Part shown: in pieces, positions 27,516-39,259 of the stretch
How the letters are laid out: each line of letters starts with the position of its first letter
Numbering within the stretch: the first letter of the stretch is position 1
From: Lagopus muta
Taxonomy: Eukaryota; Chordata; Aves; Galliformes; Phasianidae
NCBI RefSeq assembly: GCF_023343835.1
Contig: NC_064433.1
Span: 180,437,777 to 180,501,776, forward strand
Direction of reading: 5' to 3'
DNA length: 64,000 bases
Program-made: the position numbers and the translations under genes
Notes under the pieces: generated by a model
What the model saw: the letters and a program-made list of their open reading frames with translations, nothing else
Told to the model about the DNA's origin: nothing
The model's database searches: none

Positions 27516-28399
27516 ACTAAGGAACTTAGACAGGGGGTTGTCGTATGATGTAGCTTAGTGGGTAAGTGTAGGTGCAACCCACATGATGTGAATGGGAGTG
27601 GGGGCTGTCATATCCTGTTTGCAGATGATGAAAATTCCAAAAGCTCTAACGAAGCAGTCAAAACAGGATGTTAGCTATTCATTAATATCCTTGTAATGCT
27701 TTGAGAGGTGGCCATGTCAATATTTCACGCTTTTATTTGAATCAAATTAAACAATTCAATCATGGGTACTACTTTTTAAGTGTGACTACCAAAAATACTA
27801 TGGAAGTATCTTCCATAGGCAATATTACTGATGTATTTGTGCCTCCTCTTTATTATGAAGGGCACAAAAACAATTATCACATTTACACACACACACAAAC
27901 TTGTTCCTGATGTTTAGTTTTCATGGAACCCTAACAGAAAAAAACACAACCTACAGGTAACTGGAGTTATCTCTGAGGGAAGATCTTTCTTTAGTGCAAA
28001 TATCCTTTTCATTGAGAACAAATTATGGCATTTAAACTCAGATGCCAAAAGGAAAAGCGTAATTTCTCTTCTTTGGCAGAACCTAGGGAGATTGCTGCTT
28101 CAGGAAGACCAGTGAAGTAACTCCCAGAAAAAGGGCTTGTAGTAAAACACCCTTATCCTCCAAAAAGAGGAGAGAGAAAAAACCGTAAGCAAGAAAAGTG
28201 AGCTATTTGCTGAATCTCTTCATTTTATTGAAAATGTGCTGGATTTCAAGCATCCTTTTAAATTCAAATTCATTAAGATTTCTTACTTTTAATATGCTGC
28301 TTTGCTACGAAAATCACAAGGAAAATATTTCAAAGCCAACTGAGTAAACATAGAGTAGAGAAGATGAGAAGAGCTTGGCTCCATCTGTTAGACTTCTCT

Positions 28400-28650
28400 C
28401 AACAGAAGCCCCCCAGGCCTTCCCTTTTCCAGCCCGAACATTCCCAGCTCTTGCAGCCTCTCCTCATTTCAGACTCTTCTGTTTGTTATTATGTTTGTAA
28501 CCTTTCTCTGGACTCTCTCCAGTATGTCCACATCTCCCTGGTTCTGGGCAGCCCAGCACAGGGCAAAGCACTCCAGGTGTCTCCCCAGGGCGCATCAGAG
28601 AAGGGTAACCTCCCCTTCCCTTGGCCTGCAGGCAGCGCTCTGCATCAAGG
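28400..28650 (-). mobile_element. old CR1 LINE fragment (internal part)
   Basis: Reversed RT-coding text: TCTGGACTCTCTCCAGTATG, TCCACATCTCCCTGGTTCTG, GCACTCCAGGTGTCTCCCC and GGCCTGCAGGCAGCGCTCTG. It lacks the 3' end and has several indels, so the frame is destroyed. Confidence 0.75.
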
Positions 28651-29032
28651 AAACAAAGAGGCTGCTGGTCTTTTATGCTACAAAGACACACATCTTCCCA
28701 CCGTTCCTTCTTGCAACGTGGATGCTGAAGCCCCACAGAAATAGTTGTGACAGACCAGAGTGGTCAGAGAGTGTCTTATGTATTTCCACAATCAAGGCAT
28801 CCCTTGGCAATGAGAAATTCATCCGCTGAATCTCTTTTTTTTAATAGTACAAAGAACTACATCACTACTAACTATAAGCATTTTCTAAGACATAGCCACT
28901 TATTCTGCAGTGTTGATAAGAAATCTTCCTTCGGAACAGACTGTTGATGCAATGCTATATATCCTATAAATTACCTTTTCCTTCCAACCCCCCTCTACCT
29001 TTTCCGACCGTCTCTCACCAGGGTCTATGCCA

Positions 29033-29051
29033 CAGTACCATCTAGTGGCAG
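29033..29051 (-). promoter_or_regulatory. CTCF-binding consensus match
   Basis: CAGTACCATCTAGTGGCAG fits the reversed vertebrate CTCF consensus YRSYGCCMYCTRSTGGYHR at 18 of 19 positions (A for G at position 5). The forward motif is on the minus strand. It lies about 6 kb beyond the inferred end of DYNC2H1, outside any CR1 copy I can see. The consensus is established knowledge; occupancy is inference. Confidence 0.5.
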
Positions 29052-29917
29052 GCACTGACGACGACCATACCCGTCACAAAAAAAGAGCTCTAAACCGCTG
29101 TCATCTCTTAGCAATTTCAGAAGAGAGATAATATGAAGCTTTATTTTCAGCTTGGAAATAATATCGTATAGGATAGCAAGAGTGTAAGTGACCTTGTCAG
29201 TGACTGAGTTAGACAGCTCTGGTGATCAAATTACCTCTCTGGTACACTTCATAAGCACAATTACTAATTACTTTCCCTAAAGATGATCTATTAAGATAGT
29301 TGCTTGCTACTCTGAAAAGATGACAGAAAATAAGTGAATCTAACACTGGGAAAAGACACAAGGAACATGCCTAAGATGTGTTTTTACAGGACAATTTGCC
29401 TTCTCCTGAGATGCAAAGCAAGAAATACTTCCAACATGCTCTCATTTAGAAATAGCTCTCAGAGGATATGTGTCTGATACTCATCATAGGCACCCAGTTA
29501 CTTCCATTTAGGTAACTTCCAGATCACCAGACTAGGATAAATGCTAGAGAGTATCTTTACACCACACTCAATTTATATGAGCTCTCAGTTTACTCAGTTT
29601 ATCTATATATTAAACATGAACATGGTAATGAGATGGTTTGATATCCAAAAATATAGTAGCAATGTATATAACATGACTTAACATCCGAATTTCTTGCACT
29701 GACTAGTCTCTTCAAATAGCATCTTCATACTACAGTGCCACTCAAGAATCAGACTATGCAAAACTTCCATGGATATAGCAATTATTTTGTATTATCAAGT
29801 AAATTAACTTAAAAAGGAAGAAAAACTTAAATGGTAGATAAACCCTTATATAAGAACTGTTTCTCAGGCAAACTGCAGTCAAAATCAACAGTAGCTAATG
29901 TCAGTGGTTATTTGAGC

Positions 29918-30058
29918 AGACTCCTCCTTGGAGATCTTCCAAAGGAACCTGATCATGGTTCTGGGCACTCTGCTCCAGGTTTCCCTGATGGACCAGCAGT
30001 TGGGCCAGAGGGACACAGACATCCTTGCCAACCACAACTATTCTGTGATCCTGTGGTT
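29918..30058 (+). mobile_element. CR1 LINE fragment (3' end, diverged subfamily)
   Basis: AGACTCCTCCTTGGAGATCT, TCCAAAGGAACCTGATCATG and TTCTGGGCACTCTGCTCC match the CR1 subtype whose 3' UTR has a 'CTCCTTGGAGATCTTCCAAA...CTGGACGTGGTCCTGGGC' layout. It ends CTATTCTGTGATCCTGTGG. Confidence 0.75.
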
Positions 30059-30205
30059 GTCATGAAGCTGCTTAAATAAGTAACACCAATTTCATTCCTC
30101 CATTTACTGAAACACATTAGTAAAAAGGCTTTCTATATCAAACCTGCTGCAAGTGGCAAAAAACAATGGTTCTATTGCTTCCTAGACATCTTACGTAAAG
30201 ATCAT

Positions 30206-30523
30206 GGGGGTGAGCTGGGGGTCAGCCTCTTCTCTCGTGCCATTAGTGATAGGACCAGAGGGAATGGCTTCAAGCTACGGCAGGGGAGATTCAGGCTGGA
30301 CATGAGGAAGTATTACTTTTCAGAAAGGGTGATCAGGCACTGGAATGGACTGCCCAGGGAGGTGGTGGAGTCACCGACCCTGGGGGTGTTCAAGGAAAGG
30401 CTGGATGTTGTGTTGAGGGACGTGGTTTAGTGGGAGCTATTGGGAATAGGTGAACGGTTGGACTGGGTGATCTTGAAGGTCTTTTCCAACCTTGGTGATT
30501 CTATGATTCTATGATTCTATGAT
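30206..30523 (+). mobile_element. CR1 LINE fragment (3' end)
   Basis: GGACCAGAGGGAATGGCTTC, AAGCTACGGCAGGGGAGATT, CTGCCCAGGGAGGTGGTGGA, then GATCTTGAAGGTCTTTTCCA and three ATTCTATG terminal repeats (about 30498-30521). Well preserved and cleanly ended, but only about 320 bp long. Same orientation as the older fragment 150 bp upstream. Confidence 0.95.
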
Positions 30524-33500
30524 CATGAGAACTGGAAATAAGAAACTGAGATTTTCAAGAGAATTGTTCCTTGAAGCACATCAGCTGAGTTTTCCTATGT
30601 GCAGTTTTGATGGCCAAAATGGAATGATAGCAGAGGAAGGGGTGTGGATTGATGCAGCCTTATGCATGGTAGTCCATTAGCTGAGGTGAAGGAGGTTGGC
30701 CTCTCAAGTGTCAGTTTCCAAGAATGTCACTTACATGTGAAGACCTCAAGCAGAGTCATGACGTTGTGTCCCTCAGAGGAGAATGCAGCTGAAGGGCTCA
30801 CAGAGTTGTTTTCTCAGCTGTGACTCAGGCTTTGTCTTCAGAGTCTTACACAGTTTCTCATTCATAGCGGTTGTTTCTAAAAGATCAAAAATATAGAAAG
30901 TGATAAGGATTAAAAATAAAAATGGAAAGCTTCATCTAAGAACTTCTAGCCCTAAACAAGCCTGTGTATTTTTAGTATGGTAACCAGTATAATGGATACT
31001 TTATGTAAACCCACTTGCATTGATGAAAGATATTACATCAGTTCAAGATGCTGCATAATGATTCATAAGTGATGCTTTTGAGCATGGAGTCCAGTTTTTC
31101 CCCTGTCAGCTCTAACAATTATATAGCTGTTATGGGAGAAAACGGGGCTTTTTTGAGCACTTTTCTCTGAAAGCTGAAATAAAGAAACAGGGGGAAAAGA
31201 CCAATTCAGATGCTCAGTTCTTGGCATAACTTCCCTTTTACAGCAGCTTTTATATTTCAGGGCAATTCCAAAAACATTCTGGATAATGTTTTAAATCAAT
31301 GCTACAGTTTAACCTTACCACCACAGCAGTTTAAGGTGTTCTGTCACAACCACGAGTCACTCCAATGATGTATTTAGCATGCATGCCTTTTGCCAGGCCA
31401 TCCATTTATACTGTTTTTCCTGATCTAAAGCATTTTGACTGGGAATTCAGTAACTAACGTTGAGATGTACAGGCTGTGAAATGAATGACAAAAAACAAGT
31501 ATTTGTCATCTTTTATAGACAACAGAGCATTTGAGAAAAACGAAAATGTCTTTCTTGTTTCTATCTCAAAAAACAACAAAGAAAGACTACGGTTTGACTG
31601 TTCAACAAACGTGTTCTGTTAGGGAACACAGCATGCCCTGTGACAGCATCTTGCAGTTAACTCACTAAGTGCACCAAACAGCTTGTCTTCTGACACATGA
31701 CAGCACCACTACTTGACACATACTTGACTGCTGTGAAGTATACAAGGAGAAAACAGTTTCTTTTCAAATATAAGAGAAATGCTTCTGTTAAGAAAACAAA
31801 TATTTATTTTAAAGACAACATTATAGTAAAACCTCCCTTATTTTCAAAGGGTTTTCATGGTTTATTCATTTTGCATTTCATAACTTTGTTTCCTAATGAT
31901 AGCAATTTTCACTTCCTCAAGATATGCCTCCATTTCAGGTCTTCAAAAGAGACTGTTTACAGAGTGGTAATTTGTGTTAGCTCAGATCTCTCTATTTCAG
32001 CCTTACAAGTTCCTGTACCCTCGAAACTGAAAAGCAGAGCAGGCTGGTGGGAACACTGGTGAGATCATGGAGGCATTTCTGATGCTTTTATTTCTGATGT
32101 TACTGGATTCCTACTTCTACTGGCCTATACGTGTAATACAGCTGCACTGTGGCAGTCATAAACATTCTACCGTTTGTCTATTACAAAATTACCATCCCCC
32201 TCACACTGTAGTAGTAGCTACCAGAATTATCTTTCATTTATATTACAACATCAAGTAGAAAATATCATATCATATGATGTGTGTGGACAATAAATACCAA
32301 AAAACACATAAATAATCTCTTTTTTTCACCTTGTGTCACTTGGGAGACTTCCAAAACATCAGGATTCTAGTTAGAATCCTGAGAATGAAAGATTAACGAA
32401 TCAGTCAAACCTACTGCTTAATGCACTGTAGCCATATGATTCAGATAACACATAGATCTAAATGTTTAGTGATGGTAATACCATTAAAAATGTATTAGAT
32501 TTCAAGCTGCCAGATTATCTTGAGACTTACGTAAATGAGAAGGACTCAGAGCAGAAGCATGGAGACAGTGTGGGTAATGCGGAAGGGTTCTAAAACAAGG
32601 GGTAGAACAGTCAAAAGGAGATTGAATCAAGCAGGCTAACAGTGCTTTCTGCTCACAGCAAGCAGCTCTCTGGCAGAAAGGCAGCAATGGCTGTCTCTGG
32701 AAACTCTTGGTGTGAGCTGAGAAACATTCTGCAGTTCTAAACCTCACGCAGAGGATACCTGTCGATACAGCAGGAAATGAAATGACTGTTCTAAGGAGTT
32801 CGGATACAAGGCAGTTTCTGACAAGAAATACAATCAGTTCCTGATCCTGAAATACAAGAAAAGATTGTGTGTTATGTATGTAGGAGCTTCTCATCTCTCT
32901 GCTTTATGTCACAAAGTCAATATCTGTATATTAATAGTATCAGTAAAGGCTTCCTGACTAAATATACATAAGGACACTTGAAGTCAGATTGCTGTTATAG
33001 CTGGCAGGGTAGAATGCATCTGTGAAACCTGCAAAATAGGAATAAGCAAATAAAAGAAAAACCTAAATCCTCACGATTTCATACTAACATTTTTCTTTCA
33101 GTGTTTCTAGATCTCATTACAATAAATTTTCTTTCCTACAACATGTAAGATGGTTGTAGGATACTAAGTGTAGCACCTACTATATTTCTGCTCTCCATTC
33201 CCTGTGCAAGACAGGTTAAAATACTGACTTCTATTTTTTCCAGCCATCTTAACCGTATGCTAGTTATCTGAATAGCTGTATGTCATCATCTGTCAAAAAA
33301 TGAGAAGCTGGAACGAGTAGGAGCAAATACATCCTCAGCTTATGGAAATAGGAAACCTCAAATCCACTCTGCTTAAAGGAAACATGGTGGATCCAAACCA
33401 GAGGGCCAGAACAAGATCTTTACAGGTAAGTAAGAGAACTGAAAGAACCGTTTCCCTCAGTGAAAGTTGTTTCCTCTGGTAGTGATGTTCTACCATGACA

Positions 33501-34153
33501 AACTGATATGACAGAGATCTCTGGGTAGGTACACACACCTTCTGTTGGAACAATCATCATTTTCTTCCAAAATTTTCTTCACAAGCATTTTCTAAATTGC
33601 TACATTTTTATTCATCAGATCGGATTAAAATGTTTGAAGGAAGAAACTATCTGAAAAACTGCAATTTTTGCTGTTAAACTGCATTCAATTTTTAAAATGT
33701 ATGTGCTCTTACAATAAATTATTATAGAATTATTTTTATTAGCAGAATTAAAATTGACAATTTTTCAAATAGGAGGAAAAAGATCAAGCTTAAGAGAACA
33801 ATAGAATGAAACAGAGAAAAGACTTTCTTCAGAACCTAACCTGGAGATGCAGCCAACTCTTCTGCCACCTTCCATCTCCCTCCTTCAAAACCATCTATGA
33901 AAATATACTGCAAGTGAAATACAGTTCTATTTGAATGCTACCTCAGATTAAAATACATTAGTAGAGGTATCAAAGCCAAGATGACCATTTTCTTTTCTAT
34001 GAATAATAATAAAGTGCCTTTATGCTATTGTCTTTAAAAAGTGTTTCACAATGTCAGTCTGTAATTGTTGCTAAAAATTATACACATTTCATTCTTATGT
34101 TGAGATTTTTCCTACTGCAGTTTGGACTTCCTGCTTTTTCTAGGCTTTTGTTA
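30524..34153. other. intergenic stretch without a recognised gene
   Basis: 3.6 kb; nothing recognised beyond AT-rich unique DNA. An open frame of 121 codons (31697-32062, plus) has no recognisable family features. Confidence 0.5.
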
Positions 34154-34430
34154 ATCATAGAATCATCATAGAACCATAGAATGGCCTGGGTTGAAAAAGA
34201 CCACAGTGATCATCCAGTTTCAACCCCCTGCTATGTGCAGGGTCACCAACCAGCAGACCAGGCTGCCCAGAGCCACATCCAGCCTGGCCTTGAATGCCTC
34301 CAGGGATGGGGCATCCACAACCTTCCTGGGCAACCTGTTCCAGTGTGTCACCACCCTCCATGTGAAAAACTTCCTCCTGATATCTAACCTAAACCTCCCC
34401 TGTCTCAATTAAAACCATTCCCCTTGTTAA
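34154..34430 (-). mobile_element. CR1 LINE fragment (3' end)
   Basis: Starts ATCATAGAATCATCATAGAA, then CAACCCCCTGCTATGTGCAG, GCTGCCCAGAGCCACATCCA, TCCAGGGATGGGGCATCCAC and TAACCTAAACCTCCCCTGTC. A clear reversed CR1 3' end in the gap between the CTCF-like site and the DYNC2H1 3' end. Confidence 0.93.
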
Positions 34431-35009
34431 CAAGTGAAGGGTACAACAAAGGCCTGTGATAAATCATTGATCACTGAAATCAAACTTGACTATCCTGAAC
34501 TAAATCAAAACTCCTCAGATAATTCACATCAGAAATGAAGAACATAATTATATCCTTATGTTAATCACCTAGCAACAGAGTGAAAACCTCTCTTGATGAC
34601 CTAAGGAATTGTTTGTCTAACTTGTGCATTTATATACAATTCAAATAGGAATGCAGTACTGTTTCCTAAAATGCTTTTTTTCATTAACTTCTAGAAAACA
34701 ACCATGATGGCAGTCTGACTGGATTGTAACTCCACATGAAGTTTATGAACTATTTATTTATACTCTTACTATTTATTGCCAATTAAAAAAAAAAAAAAAG
34801 GAATTTCAAGAAAAACAACATTAAAACAGACTAAAACATTTATCTTGAATTTTGTGTTCAAGTAAAACATTCAATCTCAATGACATCAGGTAAGTTTTTT
34901 CATTTTATTTTACTAAATAAATGTGATTTCAGAGTCATAAGAGTTACTTAAGAATAGTAACAGTTCAAAAAGTATAATGAAAAAGTCTGTTAAAAAAAAC
35001 ACTGGCTTT
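34431..35009. other. DYNC2H1 downstream flank
   Basis: About 580 bp of AT-rich DNA between the 34.15-kb CR1 and the inferred cleavage site. It holds a 15-base A run near 34785-34799 and an alternative minus-strand AATAAA at 34904-34909. No other feature seen. Confidence 0.5.
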
Positions 35010-35368
35010 GCATTTATATTTTATGTTTATTGGCTTGCACTGGGCAAAACTGCACATTGCAATACAGAAAGAATCTGAAAAATCCGAGAAAGAAATACAT
35101 TGTGTTACAGTCTAGAAAAATAATAACTCAAAGTAACAGTTTGCTAAGTATTGCTGCATTAACTTCTCTCTATCTTAGCAGAATATGGCAGGAGTTCCAC
35201 TTAACTAGAATTACTTTTAGATAGTTTAAAAAAAGGAAAAAAAAAGTATCTATACACCATTGCTTTAAAAATACATGAGCTATTAAACTGAAGGGCTCTT
35301 CTAACAAGGAACAAATGAAGTGTTTAAACGGTTCTGAAATTCAGCAGTTAATTTAACGCAGTCTTATA
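35010..35368 (-). other. DYNC2H1: DYNC2H1 3' UTR (inferred)
   Basis: About 360 bases between the stop codon and a likely cleavage site near 35010-35012. The UTR is AT-rich, with no repeat recognised. The end is inferred from the poly(A) signal at 35026-35031 and the U/GU-rich stretch after it; a further AATAAA at 34904-34909 could give a longer form. Confidence 0.55.
35026..35031 (-). terminator. poly(A) signal AATAAA of DYNC2H1
   Basis: TTTATT on the plus strand reads AATAAA on the gene strand, 338 bases after the stop codon. About 25 bases further on comes CCAGTGTTTTTTTTAAC, a good GU/U-rich downstream element. Spacing and context fit a genuine cleavage site. The alternative AATAAA at 34904-34909 is 122 bases further. 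Confidence 0.6.
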
Positions 35369-35527
35369 TTACTGATTCTTTAAAAATAAAGCAGCTCCAC
35401 ATTGAATCCACTGGTCTTGGTTTCCTCCACAAGGTACATCGATATTTGTCACCACACGGTCTCTCTCCAAGCTGGTGTAGACTGGCAGAGATATGCATTC
35501 TTCAGGAGAATATGGACCACATGCATC
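35369..35527 (-). CDS. DYNC2H1: DYNC2H1 terminal coding exon, residues 204-255 and stop
   Basis: 159 bp of coding sequence from acceptor ctctttattgacag to the TAA at 35371-35369. It encodes 52 residues: DACGPYSPEECISLPVY, a central ERDRVVTNIDVP, and the terminal CGGNQDQWIQCGAALFLKNQ. This last stretch is the very C-terminus of DYNC2H1 and is nearly invariant in vertebrates, so the gene identity and the end of the protein are firm. The 3' UTR continues towards lower coordinates. Confidence 0.97.
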   Translation of the reverse strand, partial: DACGPYSPEECISLPVYTSLERDRVVTNIDVPCGGNQDQWIQCGAALFLKNQ

Positions 35528-38500
35528 CTGTCAATAAAGAGCACTTAGTTATCACTCAGACAACATAACACATGAAAAGGGTAATTTCCAGAGATGTGGT
35601 TTGCAGAACTGGATCCTAAGATAAAGTCTGGGCCCTGCAGCTCCCCTGGTAATGCTGCTCCACCTGTGATCTGCTCCTGAGTTACCTGCAGGTGGGATAA
35701 ATTCCTTTCTACTAACAGTGACAATAGTTGCATCTGGGTTTCTTTGGCACTTCTGGGAAACGAGTTGTTTCCATTAAGTGCCTTCACAAAAAATTACTGT
35801 GTTAAATTTAAGTATTCAAATTTGAACATTTTGTCTGTGTTCATCAACAATTTTGGATTCTCTTGTACATTTACTTTACTACTGGACAGCATTAACAGTA
35901 CTGCTGTTAGAAAGACTGCTACTATGCTGTAAGCACTCCTTTGGGAAGGATGCTGGTTGGAGCCACAGCTTTACCTCTTAGTCTGTATATATGCTCTTAA
36001 GAACAACAGCAGTTCCTCTCCCCTTTTCTGTCCTATAGAGACCTTGTGTGGAGCTTGGACATAATTTCCTCCCAGGGTTTTGCATAGGTCATTGCAACTC
36101 TGCATGATTTTAGAGAACTGAGCTTAAAGACTGACTAGACTTTCTACAGCATGTAATTCAGGTTTCAACATGAGATACTTGTAAGTAATTCAGGACTTGG
36201 TTCTTTTAAGATACAATAAGTACGTTTCTCTTCACACTCAAGATCTCCCTTACTGTCAACAAGACACTGTCAAAAGTTTTCAAGAGTCAAGCAACAAAGC
36301 AGCAGCTTATGTGTCATAAATGAATTTTAAAACAAGCTTTTTCCTAATGCAAATCACATCTAAGGCAAGTTAGTAATGCTCCATCATTAGAAAACAGCTA
36401 AAAGCAGAAGAACCATACACAGAAACATAACTGTTTGAAGCACTCTGCCTTGCATGTTAAGATATTTCTGAAGAATTTTGCTGTTCCTTTTTGAAAATCA
36501 AGTTCCATTGTCTTTTGAACACCAGTGTTTAAATCCCTGCAGAAGGGATTGCTGATAACCCTGCAAGAGTTAGATATAAGAACTTAATACTCAGAAGTTT
36601 GTAAAGAGAACTCAGCTGATCTCAGGAGGATTATACTGAACACATTCATCACTTGGGCACTTGGAGGAAGACAAAAATGCCGGCAAATTTGAGAGTAAAA
36701 CATCAACCAAAGCTCTTCAAGTACAGCCAAAGATGGGAAGCCCAAAGTAGGCAAATTTGCCTTCACAGACCTATTTGTACACCTTATTTTTTTTGTGTAG
36801 AAATAGCTGTTCACACACTGTTCTCAATCCCACTGATGTGATCCCACAGAATCACATTATTTGAGGGTTAAAATCATTCTGTTAAGAGTCTTTTTAAACC
36901 ACAAATCTTTATGACCTTCCCTTACACACATTCCATTTGTCTTTGTCTCCTCTGCCTCACACATAGTTCTACCTCCTTCAGCAATACCCTTTACAGTTTA
37001 GAATTATCCCATGAATTAGAACCAGAAAGTGCTTTCACAATTTACTAAGTACTAAGTTAAGAGTTTAAAACACTCCATTTTGAGAATTTTGAGCATTGTT
37101 AAAGGAAAATGCTGCAGAGAGTACATTTTATTTGTTTTGGTTGAAATGACCTAAAGCATTTGCATTATAAACATACAGATTTTTTTTTCACTAGATTTTA
37201 TAAGAGATATTTGTGTGGGGAAAAGATCATAAATTCAACCCCAAAGAATTATTACATAATATTCTACTTCACACACTATTCTCCTACAGAGAAGATAATG
37301 AGATCAGGGAAAGTGCCGAATATCTCAGATCTACCTTGGCTTCTGTTTGAAAACATGGTGTTTGATCATGGTCAATTTCGACAGCGAAGCCTAAAGTATA
37401 ACAGCTGAAGGGCAGGGAAGTCAGAAACACTTTCCTTTCCTATTCATTTGAAGTATAGAACACATTGGAAACGTTTTAATTCACTGATTATTGAACTATC
37501 GCACGCTTGCACAGAGAAATCGCGCTGCTGACATCACAGAATATCTTTCAAGTTTAAAGAATACAAACTGTCATTCAGAACTTTAATCATCTGCTTTATC
37601 TTGAGAAGAAGCTAAATGCTTTTTTTTAAAAAAAAGATGGGCTCACTTCTAATCCTTACCTTCAGTGTGCAAAAGAGAAACATTTGGTGGAACCATTTAA
37701 AATAAATTGATGCTTTTTCCCTCCCATCACTGAGCTCATATATCAAGAAGTGTGAAAATTTTTTATTTATTCCGTGTACCAACTTTTGAGCAAATTAGAA
37801 ATCTGTTTCTTTCTCTGAAGCCTACAGACATTTGTAAAGTACCAAAGAAAGGACATATCTATCACTGATCAATAGATTTTGGTGGTGTTGGTTTTTTTTT
37901 CCAATTTCTAGTATCTTCTTTCACATCAAAGCTGGAAGCAGTAATACAGATGCTGGCTAGTTACCTACTTGTCTGTCTAAATCTAGACCATTATACTTCC
38001 AATGCTGTACTACAACATAATGATTTGTTTACAGAGCTAGAAATAACATTGAGAATGAAAAAAATTTTGGGATACAGTACTGTGTTAGCAGTGGAGCTCC
38101 TTTGGTAGTATCTATCACAAGACATTATAAACTTCATCATCACCATAACTTATTATAATTACTAAATAATTCTAACTGAGAAGTCAACTGCTTGAGTCCG
38201 GTGAACTTTGTTCTTTAACATTCTTCTAATCAAACCCAATCTTCTTATCTAACAAAATTCATCCTAGCTACTACCTGATGGGATGAACTTCCTGAAGTGC
38301 CTACCTTTCACTGAGACCAGAGAAGGAGCTAAAATAACGAAATATACTGGGCAATTAAATGTTAGATAGCAGTTGCATTGTGGAATCTCCTCCTTGGACA
38401 GCTTTTAGAGGCACCTGGACGTGGCCCTGGGCACCCTGCTCTGGTTGTCCCTGCTGGGGCAGCAAATGGGCCAGAGGGACCCAGGAGTTCCATCCAGCCT

Positions 38501-39142
38501 CAGCTACGCTATGGTTCTGTAAATTCAGATGGAATTAATTCTACAAGCTTTCTAAAACTTTCCTATCATGTAAGTGCATGAATTTGTAATGCCAGATATC
38601 CTTGAAGAAGTTCCGTGTAACTTTTTCATTTACTTTTCAAGCATTGCTATTATAATCGGAGAGTGAAAGCAGTAACTGTTTTTACTGTTTGAATTACTTC
38701 ATCTTACACAATTCCCCAAGTTTTGGGGAAAGGTTTTCTTTCCTTACAGATAACACCATGTTATCTGTCTTTTTATTGCTGTTACATTTTCACTTAGTGT
38801 TTAAAATGTAAGAAAAATACGCTCTAGGAATGAACTCCCAAACTCAAGTACACACTTAGGAAATACATTTTTGGAAATACTTACATTACTTTAAAAGGGA
38901 AGAAAAAAATTATGACTGAAATAAAGCCCTTGTCTTAATTTAAACAATAAAAAAGAACAGATCCACAAGGTGATAGGTGGTAAATAAGTTATCTTGTTTT
39001 ACACACAATAATGTTTTACTATTAAAGATAATAAAAAAAAGAAGGAAAAAGCAAGTCAGCAACATCATATTGAAGAGCTACAACATAGATAAAAAAGCAA
39101 ATTATGGGTCTTGCAAGTTTAAAGCTTTTAATAATTTAGTAC
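35528..39142 (-). other. DYNC2H1 last intron
   Basis: 3,615 bp, GTACTA...GACAG. It contains one short CR1 (38374-38520, antisense to the gene). I see no other feature. Confidence 0.9.
38374..38520 (+). mobile_element. CR1 LINE fragment (3' end), antisense in DYNC2H1 intron
   Basis: AATCTCCTCCTTGGACAGCT, GGCACCTGGACGTGGCCCTG, GGCACCCTGCTCTGG and GGGCCAGAGGGACCCAGG give the same subtype layout as the 29.9-kb copy. It ends CTATGGTTCTGT; terminal repeats are degraded. Confidence 0.8.
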
Positions 39143-39259
39143 CTGTGGAATCCAGGCCATGTAACAAGGGAGAACAGATGACACGCTGGGAGAGTCATGC
39201 AGATTTTCTGAAAGTCTATTTCCATCAAAACTGCAGCCTTCCAGTAGTAAGCCAGTGAT
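39143..39259 (-). CDS. DYNC2H1: DYNC2H1 coding exon (penultimate), residues 165-203
   Basis: A 117-bp exon, phase 0 at both ends, with acceptor tccatggcag and donor CAG|gtacta. It encodes 39 residues and opens with ITGLLLEGCSFDGNRL, the dynein-2 version of the GLxLEGxxxD signature found near the end of dynein heavy chains. It ends SSVLPCYMAWIPQ. The preceding exon ends in whole codons and the next starts with GAT, so the reading frame is preserved. The acceptor polypyrimidine tract is poor, but the protein match is unambiguous. Confidence 0.97.

Noticed and set aside
31697..32062. 121-codon open frame on the plus strand
   Set aside because: AT-rich composition, no family resemblance, no splice or promoter context.
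34155..34412. Several overlapping open frames on both strands
   Set aside because: All lie within the reversed CR1 3' end and are not genes.
1..35000. Search for PDGFD, the expected convergent neighbour of DYNC2H1
   Set aside because: No PDGF/VEGF-domain or CUB-domain text found on the plus strand; the gene probably lies further left, outside the window.
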